A stretch of DNA of 39,812 nt from Marinomonas ostreistagni (GCF_016461785.1 NZ_JAEMUH010000024.1:1-39812); one strand, 5' to 3'. Shown: positions 16,423-26,007, numbered from the stretch's first letter. Notes: generated from the sequence alone by a model not told the origin. Program-made: numbers and translations.

Positions 16423-17751
16423 TTATCGAGGGAACCGCTTTTGAAAAGCCGCTAAGCGATTCTCAAGGTCTGTAAGTTGCTCGTCGCGAACTTGAGAGAC
16501 ACAAGCTCGTGCTCCATTAATCTGCTTGGAACCAGTATTAGCCAAAGAAATAGCGCTAATGCCATGGTAAAGCAGTGCAGTTAGTAGTTCATCACCGCTC
16601 ATATCTGGGTAGGCAAAGGTGAAGTAAAAACCATCACTCAGTGGCTCGCCATTGTCGTTGTCATAGACGATTTCAAAACCGTGTTCGACGAAGAGCTGTT
16701 TCATTTTTGCGGCGCGGGCTTCATATACTTTCGTCATGTTTAGGAACGGAAGTGTGCCATCGTTAGCCGCTTTCAACATTGCAGCCAAACCATATTGCGT
16801 AGAATGCGTTACGCCTGAAGACAAACCGTGTAACGCACCAAAGACCATGGCTTTACCAAATTGCTCATTACCCAGTGTTGCTTTAAGTGTTGGGAAGCTG
16901 CGCTTAAATAAGGCCTCTGAGATCACCATGCTGCCAATGCGTTGGCCCGCATAACTGAAAACTTTAGAGCTAGAGATTAGCAGCGCATACTGATCTGTGT
17001 AGTGCGCAATCGATGGTTGATAAGGCGCTTCTCCAGGAACAGAGTAGTCTGAACGGTAATCCATGCCGAAGTAAGCTAAATCTTCGATTACGATCACATC
17101 GTATTTTTTTGTCACTTCAGCAATGATTTGGAGTTCTTGATGATCAAAACAAATCCAAGCGGGGTTGTTCGGATTAGAATACAGTAAGGTAGTGTACTGA
17201 CCAGTAGATAGGTGCTCTTCTAGCGCGTCACGAAGGGCCTCTCCTCGGTAATTATACACATCAAAACTGCCCCAACTTTGGTTGATCATGGCTAGCTGGC
17301 GTTTTTGATTAGGAAAACCTGGGTCAATAAATAACGTTCCGCCTTGCTCACGAATGCGGTTCCCGACTAAAAACATAGCAAGCGCACCTTGAGCTGCACC
17401 CACAGTAGGGAAGCAGGTCTCAGGCGTTATGTTTACGTTTAGGAACTGTTTGCAGAAACGACTGATTTCCTGCTTTAAGCTAGGCACGCCTTCAATCATC
17501 GGGTACTTAGAACCAACACCATTACGTAAGGCTTCGGCTTCTGCTGCAATACCTATTTCTGGGGCTGGAAGGCCTGGAACACCCATTTCCATTCGAATGT
17601 AGTGTTCGCCTGTACCTTGTTCAATTTTGTTAACCAGCGAGACGAGCTCTCGAATGCCCGCTTTTGCCATGGAAGGAATTCCAGCTTCAGTAATTGCGTT
17701 AAAGACTGTTTCTGAGTGAATGGGTGTATCGGCATAAGGTGCGTGTGACAT
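16423..17751 (-). CDS. PLP-dependent class I/II aminotransferase, substrate unknown
   Basis: A 442-residue fold-type I aminotransferase. Landmarks are the N-terminal RMEMGVPGLP, VGAAQGALAMFLV around the cofactor phosphate, LLYSNPNNPAWICF (the NPNNP motif), IEDLAYFGMDYR with the PLP-contacting aspartate, and SSSKVFSYAGQRIG with Schiff-base Lys263. The C-terminal arginine expected to bind the substrate carboxylate may be in NGARACVSQ. It resembles a group common in marine bacteria whose substrate I do not know. No pathway partner is adjacent: a terminator follows and the upstream genes are divergent, so the context gives no clue to its amino acid. Confidence 0.82.
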   Translation of the reverse strand: MSHAPYADTPIHSETVFNAITEAGIPSMAKAGIRELVSLVNKIEQGTGEHYIRMEMGVPGLPAPEIGIAAEAEALRNGVGSKYPMIEGVPSLKQEISRFCKQFLNVNITPETCFPTVGAAQGALAMFLVGNRIREQGGTLFIDPGFPNQKRQLAMINQSWGSFDVYNYRGEALRDALEEHLSTGQYTTLLYSNPNNPAWICFDHQELQIIAEVTKKYDVIVIEDLAYFGMDYRSDYSVPGEAPYQPSIAHYTDQYALLISSSKVFSYAGQRIGSMVISEALFKRSFPTLKATLGNEQFGKAMVFGALHGLSSGVTHSTQYGLAAMLKAANDGTLPFLNMTKVYEARAAKMKQLFVEHGFEIVYDNDNGEPLSDGFYFTFAYPDMSGDELLTALLYHGISAISLANTGSKQINGARACVSQVRDEQLTDLENRLAAFQKRFPR

Positions 17752-18194
17752 AAGGCTCTTTTCTTACTTTAGTGATGACTTTTTGAGCCTATCGCTAAAT
17801 GAAATCAGAGGGGAATAGTTTCTTTTTAGAGTGGCTATAGTAACAACAGGTAGTCGAAAAAAATCGCAATTCAAAAGAAAAGGATTTATTCATAAGTATC
17901 TGAAATATATATGTTTAATATAGATTTAAAATGTGTAGAAGCAAGCTTGTTATGATATTTAAGTATGAAAGAGATACAAAAAATCGTGACAAAGGGAAGC
18001 ATGTTTGGATGCACGCTAAGTGTTAGAGAGCGGTCCAATGATTGAAAAGATTTGTAGTCCTAGTTGTGAAACTGGTGCGGAATGCTCTAATATGTAGATT
18101 AATAAAGTTATAAGTATATATCAAAAAGTAATTAAAAGTATTTGTTTGGTGTATATTTGACCTAAAAATATGAGAGACCTTACCGGAGCCTTCA
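17752..18194. other. Long AT-rich divergent intergenic region upstream of the sulfide genes
   Basis: This 443-bp gap separates the aminotransferase from the DUF442-SQR pair and is notably A/T-rich near both ends. Its less A/T-rich centre has two tiny overlapping reading frames (18001-18097) described separately. No clear sigma-54 promoter or palindromic operator was found, although the TTTGGTGTATATTTGAC segment near 18144 was checked for one. Confidence 0.45.
18001..18097 (+). other. Two overlapping tiny reading frames, possible leader peptides
   Basis: An ATG at 18001, preceded by AAGGGAAGC, opens a 14-residue frame (MFGCTLSVRERSND) ending at 18045. An overlapping ATG at 18038 opens a 19-residue frame (MIEKICSPSCETGAECSNM) with three cysteines, ending at 18097. 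The overlap would allow coupling. They lie about 100-190 bp before a sulfide-oxidation gene pair. This is a speculative call resting on the ribosome site, the overlap and the cysteine content. Confidence 0.2.
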
Positions 18195-18599
18195 ATGAAA
18201 CCTATTACAGACTCTTTTTATGTTTCAGAACAAATCACAGTGGCTGATATTCCTGCACTGGCTAAAGCAGGGGTGGCACATTTAATCTGTAATCGTCCTG
18301 ATCTGGAAGCTGAAGGCCAACCATTGAGTAAAGATATTCAAATGGCGGCTGAACAGAACGGCATGACATTTACCTTTCAACCCATTACTCCTGGTCAATT
18401 CAGTGAGGCATCGGTAGCTGAATTTAAAGCGTCTCTACCTAAACAAGGCAAAACGCTAGCATTTTGTCGAACAGGCACTCGTAGCCTTTCGTTATGGGTC
18501 TTATCAAATCCAGAACACAAAACTCGTGCTGATTTGCTGCAATTGAGTGAAACCGCAGGTTACAACATGACTGCTCTCATTGATCGCGTACAAGAATAA
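18195..18599 (+). CDS. DUF442 (TIGR01244-type) sulfurtransferase/phosphatase-like protein
   Basis: A 134-residue cytoplasmic protein of the DUF442 family, also the N-terminal domain of Blh (beta-lactamase hydrolase-like) proteins. The signature ICNRPDLEAEGQP and the active-site loop CRTGTRS with Cys91 are both present, in a phosphatase-like fold. In hydrogen-sulfide detoxification operons such domains handle persulfide sulfur and are usually fused to, or beside, an ETHE1-type dioxygenase; none is fused here. It lies 11 bp before the sulfide:quinone oxidoreductase gene, which strongly implies a shared role in sulfide oxidation. Confidence 0.82.
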   Translation: MKPITDSFYVSEQITVADIPALAKAGVAHLICNRPDLEAEGQPLSKDIQMAAEQNGMTFTFQPITPGQFSEASVAEFKASLPKQGKTLAFCRTGTRSLSLWVLSNPEHKTRADLLQLSETAGYNMTALIDRVQE

Positions 18600-18610
18600 T
18601 AAGGAGAATA

Positions 18611-19867
18611 ATGATGCAAAACTTTCAACATGAAGTCGTGATTGTTGGTGCTGGTGCCGGAGGTGTAGCGGTTGCAGCCAGTTTGTTAAAACGCAGAGCA
18701 AACTTAAGTATCGCGCTGATCGATCCAGCGCAAGAACATTCGTACCAGCCAGGTTGGACTTTAGTGGGTGGGGGCGTGTTTAAACAAGCACAAACCCGTC
18801 GCCCGATGTCTTCAGTGATTCCTGATGGTGTAACACACTACTCTGTGGCTGCTGCAACATTTCAGCCAGATGAAAAGTGTGTCACGTTAGCTGACGGTAA
18901 AGTCATTTCCTACAATGTGTTAGTGGTCTCACCAGGCCTCAAGCTAAACTGGGAAGCGATTCCAGGTCTCAAAGAAACGTTGGGTAAAAATGGTGTTACT
19001 TCGAATTATCAGTGGGAAACGGCTCCATATACTTGGCAAAATGTACAACAATTGAAGAAAGGGAAGGCGATTTTTACGCAGCCACCAATGCCTATAAAAT
19101 GTGCTGGCGCGCCACAAAAAGCCATGTATTTGTCGTGCAGTGAATGGTTAAGTCAAGGGGTGCTGGGTGATATTGACGTAGAGTTCTGTAATGCTGGCGG
19201 TGTGCTATTCGGTGTGGCGGATTACGTGCCAGCATTAATGTCCTACATCGAGAAGTATGGAATAGAGTTAAACCTTGGCCAAACACTAGTTGCTGTTGAC
19301 GGTGAAAATCAAATCGCAACCTTTGAGATCACTAACGCTGCTGGCGAAAAAGAGTGTATTGAAAAGACCTTTGATATGCTTCATGTCTGCCCACCACAAT
19401 GTGCATTGGATTTTATAAAGAATAGTCCGCTCGCAGACGAAGCAGGATGGGTTGATGTATATCCAGATACGCTTCAACATAAGAAATATAATAACGTTTT
19501 TGGTTTAGGGGATGGCACGAACACACCTAATGCTAAAACCGCTGCGGCGGCCAGAGCGCAGGCTCCTGTTGTAGCCGAAAATGTATTATCCGTTTTAGTT
19601 CAGCAACAGCCTCGTGCGTTGTATGACGGCTATGGCTCTTGTCCATTGACCGTAGAGCGCGGCAAAATCGTTTTAGCTGAGTTTGTATACGGCGGTAAAG
19701 TTAAGCCAAGCTTTCCAAATTGGCTGATTGATGGCACTAAACCTTCTTACTTAGCTTGGTTGTTGAAAGAGAAAAGTTTGCCGTGGGTATACTGGGACGG
19801 AATGCTTAAAGGGCGTGAGTGGTTAGTATCACCAAAGATTGCCTCCACACCTCCAGTTCGAAGTTAA
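18611..19867 (+). CDS. sqr: Sulfide:quinone oxidoreductase-like FAD enzyme (type II-like)
   Basis: A 418-residue flavoprotein that oxidises sulfide to a persulfide or polysulfide and passes electrons to quinone at the membrane. The FAD-binding GAGAGGVAVAASL opens the protein. The redox cysteines are in PIKCAGAPQK (Cys164) and HVCPPQ (Cys260), the arrangement of SQRDL-like type II enzymes. FGLGDGTNTPNAKTAAAARAQ is the second FAD contact, and the tail is rich in aromatic residues as expected for a monotopic membrane anchor. AAGGAG lies just upstream; ATG codons at 18611 and 18614 are both possible starts. It is the second gene of an operon with the DUF442 protein. Confidence 0.88.
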   Translation: MMQNFQHEVVIVGAGAGGVAVAASLLKRRANLSIALIDPAQEHSYQPGWTLVGGGVFKQAQTRRPMSSVIPDGVTHYSVAAATFQPDEKCVTLADGKVISYNVLVVSPGLKLNWEAIPGLKETLGKNGVTSNYQWETAPYTWQNVQQLKKGKAIFTQPPMPIKCAGAPQKAMYLSCSEWLSQGVLGDIDVEFCNAGGVLFGVADYVPALMSYIEKYGIELNLGQTLVAVDGENQIATFEITNAAGEKECIEKTFDMLHVCPPQCALDFIKNSPLADEAGWVDVYPDTLQHKKYNNVFGLGDGTNTPNAKTAAAARAQAPVVAENVLSVLVQQQPRALYDGYGSCPLTVERGKIVLAEFVYGGKVKPSFPNWLIDGTKPSYLAWLLKEKSLPWVYWDGMLKGREWLVSPKIASTPPVRS

Positions 19868-19875
19868 GTCAATGT

Positions 19876-19908
19876 AAGGGTCATCTAGTATAAAATTAGG
19901 TGGCCTTT
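19876..19908 (+). terminator. Probable terminator after sqr
   Basis: AAGGGTCATCTA (19876-19887) can pair throughout with TAGGTGGCCTTT (19897-19908) using three G-T wobbles, around a 9-base loop. The T run is short. Confidence 0.5.
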
Positions 19909-20082
19909 AATCGGATGTTGGATAGCATGATGACTTGCATCTCTTTCAACCTTCGTTTTATAAGTTATATTAATAAATCTAAATACCTTGATTCTGCGGT
20001 TAGGAGTGGTTTACTAATCTGCTATTATTAGCAGTACGTTTATATAAGTATTTCTTTTCAGGCTTAGAGACAATTATCCATC

Positions 20083-23067
20083 ATGAGTGATTCTCCTCAG
20101 AACAAAACGAGCCGACGCACCTTTATTGCAAGTGCGATGACTTTTTTCGTTGTTTTTTTGATTGGTATTTCGCTCTCATTTGCTTGGCAGAGTCAGCACA
20201 AAGCCATTCACAAGGCTCAAGCTGAAGCGATTGGGCATACTTATGCTTCTCAGTTACGTAGTGTGCTTGACCACAATCTGTCAGGTATCTATTCCCTTGC
20301 GGCTTTAATTCATGAGTTTGGTGGCTTTACTCGCTGGTTTCCACAAGTCGCGCAATCGCTGCATCGTATTTATCCAGAGGTTAACCATTTTGCCTTGTCG
20401 CCAAATGGGGTCGTTGAGCAAGTCTATCCACTTGAAGGGAATGAGCAGGCTCTAGGCTTTAATCAACTTACTGATATCGAGCAAGGTACTGATGCGTGGA
20501 TGACATTGCAGCAGCAAAAACTGTTGTTATCCGGTCCTGTTAACCTTGTTCAAGGTGGGCAAGGACTGGTTGCCCGCTACCCTGTGACGTTAGAGGACAG
20601 AGATGGGGGCGCTGAACAGTTTTGGGGGTTTAGTAATGTTGTTATTCGGCTCGAGGCATTATTAAAGACCGCCCAGCTCGAAAAGTTAACTGAGCAGGGC
20701 TATGCCTATAAGCTCGATCGAGTAGACCTTGATACGCCCGTTACGATTGCGAGCTCTCCAATGGCCGAGCTTTCTGAGCCAATAAAGGTTGATATGAGAT
20801 TGCCGGGTGTTCGTTGGCAACTGACATTAGCACCAGAAGAGGGATGGCTTCCGGCTCATTTATTTATTGTAAATGGGATTATTTGTTTTGCGCTCGCGGT
20901 TGTGGTCGCTCGATTTGTGTTTATGGCACTGCGCATAAAAGAACAAAAAGAATTGTTAACAGTTCTGTTAACGGAACAAACAGAAGTAGCCCATGCATCT
21001 GATAGCCGCTTGACGAGTACATTGCAGGCGATTCCTGATCCATTGTTGGAAATCCGTAGTGATGGGTTGGTTCTCAATGCACGAATGCCCAATTATGAAT
21101 TTGATCTGAATGCTTTTTTTTCCATTGGTGAATCATACAAAAAGCACCTGCCGCAATCTGTGGTTGAGGTGTTTGAGCATGTTTTTAAAGAAGCCAAACA
21201 GTCGCAGACTTTCAATCATCGCGGTGCTTTGTTTAGCTTGGAGACAAGTAATGAGTCCCTTCATTGGTTTGAAATGTCAGTGGTGTTTCAGCCGTTAAAA
21301 TGGGAACAAGGCAAACAAGGTCACTTTGTGGTGTTATTGAGGGATGTAACCGTTAGGCAAGAGTCTGATACACAGCTACGTATTGCTGCCACGGCCTTTG
21401 AAACGCAAGATGGTATCTTAATAAGTGACCAACACAATCGCATTATTCGTGTAAATAAAGCATTTCAAACCTTATCAGGTTATAGCGAGGCCGAAGTTAT
21501 TGGTAAAACGCCTGCTATTCTTCAATCTGGTCGACATGATAATAGCTTTTATGAAGCCATGTTTGAGCAGCTTAATAGAAAAGGTGCTTGGGAAGGAGAG
21601 GTTTGGAACCGTCGGAAAGATGGTGATATTTACCCAGAATGGCTCAGCATTTCAACAGTGCTTGATTATAAAGGGCAAATTAGCCATTACGTTGCAACAT
21701 TTAAAGATATCTCTGAGCGCAAAGCCTCAGAACGTCAAATTAGACAACTACATTACTATGACAGCCTGACTCGTCTAGCAAATAAAACGCTGATGCTAGA
21801 AGAGATGTCTTATTTTATACATGAAAGCAGCATGTGCCAGAGGCAAGGTGTTGTGTTGTTTATAGACCTAGACCATTTTAAAGATGTTAACGATGTGTGG
21901 GGACACAACATTGGTGACCAACTATTGCAGCAAGTCGCAGCGCGCCTTACGGAAGCAACACATAAGCAGGATTTAGTCGCTCGTTTTGGCGGGGATGAAT
22001 TTTTGATTCTGTTGGAACCTATAGATATCTCCCGTAATGAAAACAGAGCCATTTATCGAGCAAGTCATGTTGCAGAAAAAATAGAACACGAGTTTGATCG
22101 CCCTTTATCCATTAATGATGTGGAATATCAAGTATCGGCAAGTATTGGGGTTGCGGTCTTTGGTGAGCAGTGCTCTGAGCCACTAGACGTGATCAAGCAG
22201 GCTGAACTCGCCATGTATGAGGCCAAAGCTTTAGGGCGTTCAAGACATTGTTTTTACCAATCTGATATGCAAGAACGTGTATTGGAGCGAGTGCAACTAG
22301 AGAATGACTTGCGACAAGCGATTGTCAATGATGAGCTGATTTTATACGTGCAACCACAGTGGGATTCAAATAAGCGCATGGTTGGTGCTGAAGCACTGTT
22401 ACGTTGGCGTCACCCCGAACGAGGCATGGTGTCTCCTGCCACGTTTATCCCGATCGCAGAAGAAACACGTTTGATTCTTCCTATAGGTGAGTGGGTCTTG
22501 AGAACGGCCTGCCAATGGTTGTCAGAATGGCATCATGATGCGGATATGTCTGGCTTTATCCTTTCTGTTAATGTCAGTGCGGTGCAATTTTCTCAAGAAG
22601 ATTTTGTGGCGCAGGTTCAAGCCATTTTAGAGGAATACGATGCACCAGCCGAAGCTCTTCAGCTTGAGTTAACTGAGAGTATGTTGGCGCACGACCAGCA
22701 AGATATCATTACCAAGATGAGTACCCTTAAAGCACTCGGTGTATTAATCTCTCTAGATGACTTTGGAACAGGTTATTCATCTTTAAGCTACTTACATCGC
22801 TTACCCATTGATCAGTTGAAGATTGACCAATCCTTTGTTGCAAATATAGAACAAGGGTCTAAAAACGAATCTTTGGCTGAATCCATCATAAGTTTGGGGC
22901 ATAACCTTGGCATGGAGGTCATTGCAGAGGGGGTGGAAACAGAAGAGCAATTTGAATGGCTTGAAAAACGCAGCTGTGATTTGTTCCAAGGTTTTGGGCT
23001 AGCGAAGCCCATGCTTATGTCTGAGCTGTTAGAAAGATATAAACATGATATGCATTCATTAAAATGA
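20083..23067 (+). CDS. Membrane GGDEF-EAL protein with CHASE-like and PAS domains
   Basis: A 994-residue c-di-GMP enzyme. A membrane helix at ~15-35, a CHASE-like periplasmic region (~45-255) and a second helix at ~260-285 form the sensor. One or two PAS domains follow (the clearest around GYSEAEVIGKTPAIL). The cyclase motif is intact as ARFGGDEF (GGDEF at 636-640). The phosphodiesterase motifs are also intact: EAL at 770-772, ELTES, DDFGTGYSS, KIDQSF and EGVET. Both activities are therefore possible, and the net direction cannot be read from sequence. It ends 13 bp before siaA, so it should share a transcript with siaABCD; such a gene is not part of the Pseudomonas sia operon as I know it. 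Confidence 0.9.
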   Translation: MSDSPQNKTSRRTFIASAMTFFVVFLIGISLSFAWQSQHKAIHKAQAEAIGHTYASQLRSVLDHNLSGIYSLAALIHEFGGFTRWFPQVAQSLHRIYPEVNHFALSPNGVVEQVYPLEGNEQALGFNQLTDIEQGTDAWMTLQQQKLLLSGPVNLVQGGQGLVARYPVTLEDRDGGAEQFWGFSNVVIRLEALLKTAQLEKLTEQGYAYKLDRVDLDTPVTIASSPMAELSEPIKVDMRLPGVRWQLTLAPEEGWLPAHLFIVNGIICFALAVVVARFVFMALRIKEQKELLTVLLTEQTEVAHASDSRLTSTLQAIPDPLLEIRSDGLVLNARMPNYEFDLNAFFSIGESYKKHLPQSVVEVFEHVFKEAKQSQTFNHRGALFSLETSNESLHWFEMSVVFQPLKWEQGKQGHFVVLLRDVTVRQESDTQLRIAATAFETQDGILISDQHNRIIRVNKAFQTLSGYSEAEVIGKTPAILQSGRHDNSFYEAMFEQLNRKGAWEGEVWNRRKDGDIYPEWLSISTVLDYKGQISHYVATFKDISERKASERQIRQLHYYDSLTRLANKTLMLEEMSYFIHESSMCQRQGVVLFIDLDHFKDVNDVWGHNIGDQLLQQVAARLTEATHKQDLVARFGGDEFLILLEPIDISRNENRAIYRASHVAEKIEHEFDRPLSINDVEYQVSASIGVAVFGEQCSEPLDVIKQAELAMYEAKALGRSRHCFYQSDMQERVLERVQLENDLRQAIVNDELILYVQPQWDSNKRMVGAEALLRWRHPERGMVSPATFIPIAEETRLILPIGEWVLRTACQWLSEWHHDADMSGFILSVNVSAVQFSQEDFVAQVQAILEEYDAPAEALQLELTESMLAHDQQDIITKMSTLKALGVLISLDDFGTGYSSLSYLHRLPIDQLKIDQSFVANIEQGSKNESLAESIISLGHNLGMEVIAEGVETEEQFEWLEKRSCDLFQGFGLAKPMLMSELLERYKHDMHSLK

Positions 23068-23080
23068 TAGGACATGACGT

Positions 23081-25081
23081 TTGGCGCGATGGGGATTAAG
23101 GTGGAAATCACTGCTTGTGTTGGTGTTTGCTGGGGTTCTGGCCAGCTTGATAGCTCTGACACTTGGTTGGTATGTCGTAGCAGAAGGGCGTCAATATTCT
23201 GCAAAAGCCTTTGCTGAGAACTATACCGAATTAAATTATCAAAAAATTCTTGCTCCGATGTCTCGAGAGCTGGCGCTTGCTCGTCGCTTCGCAGAGTTGG
23301 GCTCTTTGCGGAACTGGTTTTTACAGCCTAACAATAAAACTCTCGAAGACTCCGCACTTGAAGATGTTCGAGCATTTAAATCTGCTTTTGAGGATGGTGC
23401 AATATTCTTTGCATCTGACAAAAGCCTCAACTACTACTATTACGACAACCAGCTACCTGTTGATGGTGAGCCTCAATACCACCTCGATCCAAATGTTAGC
23501 TCAAATGATTGGTACTTCTTAAGCAGGCAGCAGGAACAACCTTACAATATAAATGTTGATCTCAGCGAACAGCTACACAAAACAAAGATCTGGATTAATG
23601 TTCTCATCAAAGATAAACAAGAGTTTTTGGGTATTGCGGGAACAGGGTTTGAGCTAGGCAGATTCATAGAAACGTTTGCGACATCGCCTCAACCTGGCGT
23701 TCAGCCCTTTGTCATCAATGCCGATACATTGAAAATAGAGGCCCATTCTAATCAAGAATTAGTTGCAGTTGGAGGTATCGCTAGTCGTCATGAAGAGGAT
23801 GCGACTATTTTGAGCCTCGTAACAGACCCTGATAGTGTTAAACAAGCTGTTCTTGAAGCCAAACAACAGCAACATGTTGTGACGTTGAAAGTCGTCATCA
23901 AGGGAGAGCCTTATATTTTAGCTTTGCGCTATATGCCAGACTTAAATTGGTTGGTGGCGACGAGTGTAAACTTAAACGAAGTCCGGCTTCTAAACACTGA
24001 TTTGATTATGGCCGTAGGGATAGTGTTTGCCATATTACTCGCCCTTGTACTTATTCTATTTGGCTTTGCCGTGGATCGGCTTGTGCTGCAGCCTTTAAGA
24101 CAACTGCAGCAATCAGCTAAAGCCATCTCACAAGGCTCTTATGAAGTTCGTTTACCGATAAAATATGATGATGAAATCGGTGATTTAAGTCGCACGTTTA
24201 ATGTGATGGCACAGCAAGTTGCCAGCCATACTGCTGAACTTGAGTTGCGTGTCAAAGCGCGCACGTTGGAGCTTGAGGAGACGAACGAACAAATTAAAGC
24301 CGCCAATCGTAAGATTGGTGATTCTTTAGATTACGCAAGTCTAATACAGAAAGCGATTTTACCCGATAGACAAATGCAAGAATTCCTAGGAGAACATCAC
24401 AGTGTTGTGTGGCGCCCAAGGGATATCGTTGGAGGAGACTTTTATGTCTTTCATACCAATGATGAAGGTTGTTTATTGGGCATTGTCGACTGTGCGGGAC
24501 ATGGAGTGCCTGGCGCTTTGATGACCATGCTAATGCGCGCCGCGATTGATCAGGCGATTAATCAATTAGGCATTGCTGATCCTGCCAAGCTGCTTCTTGC
24601 AATTGATCAAACGGTACGCTCGATGTTGCACGAAGGTAATGATGCTTCTCAGGTCGCAACCAATGCGGATGTGGGTTTGGTCTATATTCATCAAGCAGGC
24701 GAAACGCTTCGTTTTAGCGGCGCTAAAATTGCTCTCTATGCCAGTGATGGTCAAACAGTAGAAAAATTCTCTTCTGGTCGAAGGGCTGTTGGGGATAGGA
24801 AACAAGGTGACTATGCTAACCTTGATTTACCTTTATCAGGATGGACCTTCTACATGACAACGGATGGCTATTTAGATCAAGCTGGTGGAGAAAAGCAATT
24901 TGGCTTTGGCAATAAGCGCTTTGAAACATTATTGTTAGAGAACGCAAAACATCCTTTAGCGCAACAGACAACTCGATTTGCTGAGGCGCTTGATGACTAT
25001 ATGGGAGACTTGCCTCAACGTGATGACATCACTTTGCTGTCATTTCGTTTTGAACAAGGACTTCATGAGAAGAAGGTGTAG
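23081..25081 (+). CDS. siaA: SiaA, membrane PP2C-type serine/threonine phosphatase
   Basis: A 666-residue protein: N-terminal helix (~10-32), a ~270-residue extracytoplasmic Cache-like sensor, a second helix (~305-328), a HAMP domain (LQPLRQLQQSAKAISQG), a coiled coil, and a SpoIIE/PP2C phosphatase. Metal-binding motifs are DIVGGDFYVF, VDCAGHGVPGALMTM, TTDGYLDQ and QRDDITLL. In Pseudomonas aeruginosa SiaA dephosphorylates SiaC, freeing it to activate SiaD. The start is a TTG at 23081: an in-frame stop lies directly upstream at 23075 and AGGA precedes the codon by 8 bases. Length and gene order agree with P. aeruginosa SiaA (663 residues). Confidence 0.9.
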   Translation: MARWGLRWKSLLVLVFAGVLASLIALTLGWYVVAEGRQYSAKAFAENYTELNYQKILAPMSRELALARRFAELGSLRNWFLQPNNKTLEDSALEDVRAFKSAFEDGAIFFASDKSLNYYYYDNQLPVDGEPQYHLDPNVSSNDWYFLSRQQEQPYNINVDLSEQLHKTKIWINVLIKDKQEFLGIAGTGFELGRFIETFATSPQPGVQPFVINADTLKIEAHSNQELVAVGGIASRHEEDATILSLVTDPDSVKQAVLEAKQQQHVVTLKVVIKGEPYILALRYMPDLNWLVATSVNLNEVRLLNTDLIMAVGIVFAILLALVLILFGFAVDRLVLQPLRQLQQSAKAISQGSYEVRLPIKYDDEIGDLSRTFNVMAQQVASHTAELELRVKARTLELEETNEQIKAANRKIGDSLDYASLIQKAILPDRQMQEFLGEHHSVVWRPRDIVGGDFYVFHTNDEGCLLGIVDCAGHGVPGALMTMLMRAAIDQAINQLGIADPAKLLLAIDQTVRSMLHEGNDASQVATNADVGLVYIHQAGETLRFSGAKIALYASDGQTVEKFSSGRRAVGDRKQGDYANLDLPLSGWTFYMTTDGYLDQAGGEKQFGFGNKRFETLLLENAKHPLAQQTTRFAEALDDYMGDLPQRDDITLLSFRFEQGLHEKKV

Positions 25082-25082
25082 T

Positions 25083-25619
25083 ATGTTGGTATCTGATCTC
25101 TATGAGTTACGTGAGCGCTTTGATAATGAGAAAATCTTGCTGTGTTTCAATGGCCCTATTTCTCGAAGTCTTATAGAAGAAATCGGCAATGCTCTGCGTA
25201 ATTACTTGAAGACGGAGCAAGCCTCTCCAGCGTCTGCTTTAGATGTGTTTGCTGTATATATTGAGTTAACTCAAAATATTCGTCATTATGCCGTGAAGTC
25301 TAAATTAGTCGGTGCCGATATGGGGACCGTCGTCGTGAGTTTTCGTGATAGTCATTATCACATTTCATCTGGCAACTTAGTTAGGTACGAAGACGGGGAG
25401 TCGGTGTTAAAAGCGGTTCAGTCTTTAGATGGCTTAGATAAAATTGAGCTGAAAAAACGTTATAAAGATCAGTTACGTAAGCCACGTGAAGAAGATGCGG
25501 TAACCGGTGCAGGTCTTGGTTTAATTGATATGGCCCGTAAAGCAACGGCTCCTGTACAAGCGTCATTGAAAAGCCTGGAAAATGGCTTGGGCTATTTAAG
25601 CTTAAGTGTTCAAATTTGA
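25083..25619 (+). CDS. siaB: SiaB, kinase of the Sia partner switch
   Basis: A 178-residue GHKL-fold protein that should phosphorylate SiaC and so oppose SiaA. The N-box-like ELTQNIRHYAV and the glycine-rich GAGLGLIDMARKA mark the ATP-binding site. The ATG at 25083 follows the siaA stop by one base and has AAGGTG upstream; the frame runs further back to 24978 inside siaA, but that part is overlap noise. Gene order and size match the SiaB family. Confidence 0.9.
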   Translation: MLVSDLYELRERFDNEKILLCFNGPISRSLIEEIGNALRNYLKTEQASPASALDVFAVYIELTQNIRHYAVKSKLVGADMGTVVVSFRDSHYHISSGNLVRYEDGESVLKAVQSLDGLDKIELKKRYKDQLRKPREEDAVTGAGLGLIDMARKATAPVQASLKSLENGLGYLSLSVQI

Positions 25620-25629
25620 GTAAATATGT

Positions 25630-26007
25630 ATGAATGATATAAAAATTGTCTCTACCCAATCGACACCACTTATTGAAACGGATAGTACGCGTGGTGTTAT
25701 TTATATGGAGGGCGATTCGTATCCAGAGAACTCATTTGAGTTTTACTCTGATTTGGTGAAATGGGTCTCTCACTATCTTAAAGAAAGTGAACGTCCTTTA
25801 GTCGTAGAGTTAGCATTACTATACCTTAATACAAGTAGCATCAAAGTTATGATGGATATCTTTGATGAGTTAGAAGAAGCCCATCAAGTAGGTCGAGAAA
25901 TCACCGTAAACTGGCGCTATGATGTGGATAATGAGCGAGTGGCAGAATTGGCTGAAGAGTTTAAGGAAGATTGCAGCTTTAGTTTCAATATTATAGGTCA
26001 AGAATGA
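25630..26007 (+). CDS. siaC: SiaC, phospho-switch activator of SiaD (DUF1987)
   Basis: A 125-residue cytoplasmic protein. In P. aeruginosa the unphosphorylated form binds and activates the cyclase SiaD, and phosphorylation at Thr68 blocks this. Here the motif YLNTSSIKVMMDIF places a threonine at exactly residue 68, so the switch site is conserved. It starts 10 bp after siaB and overlaps siaD by 4 bp. Confidence 0.92.
   Translation: MNDIKIVSTQSTPLIETDSTRGVIYMEGDSYPENSFEFYSDLVKWVSHYLKESERPLVVELALLYLNTSSIKVMMDIFDELEEAHQVGREITVNWRYDVDNERVAELAEEFKEDCSFSFNIIGQE

Noticed and set aside
18140..18165. Sigma-54 promoter before the DUF442 gene
   Set aside because: TTGGTGTATATTTGAC has GG but the spacing to a GC element is wrong and the GC itself is missing.
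24978..25082. Extended start of siaB inside siaA
   Set aside because: The ATG at 25083 has a good ribosome site and gives the family length; the upstream part only overlaps the siaA coding region.
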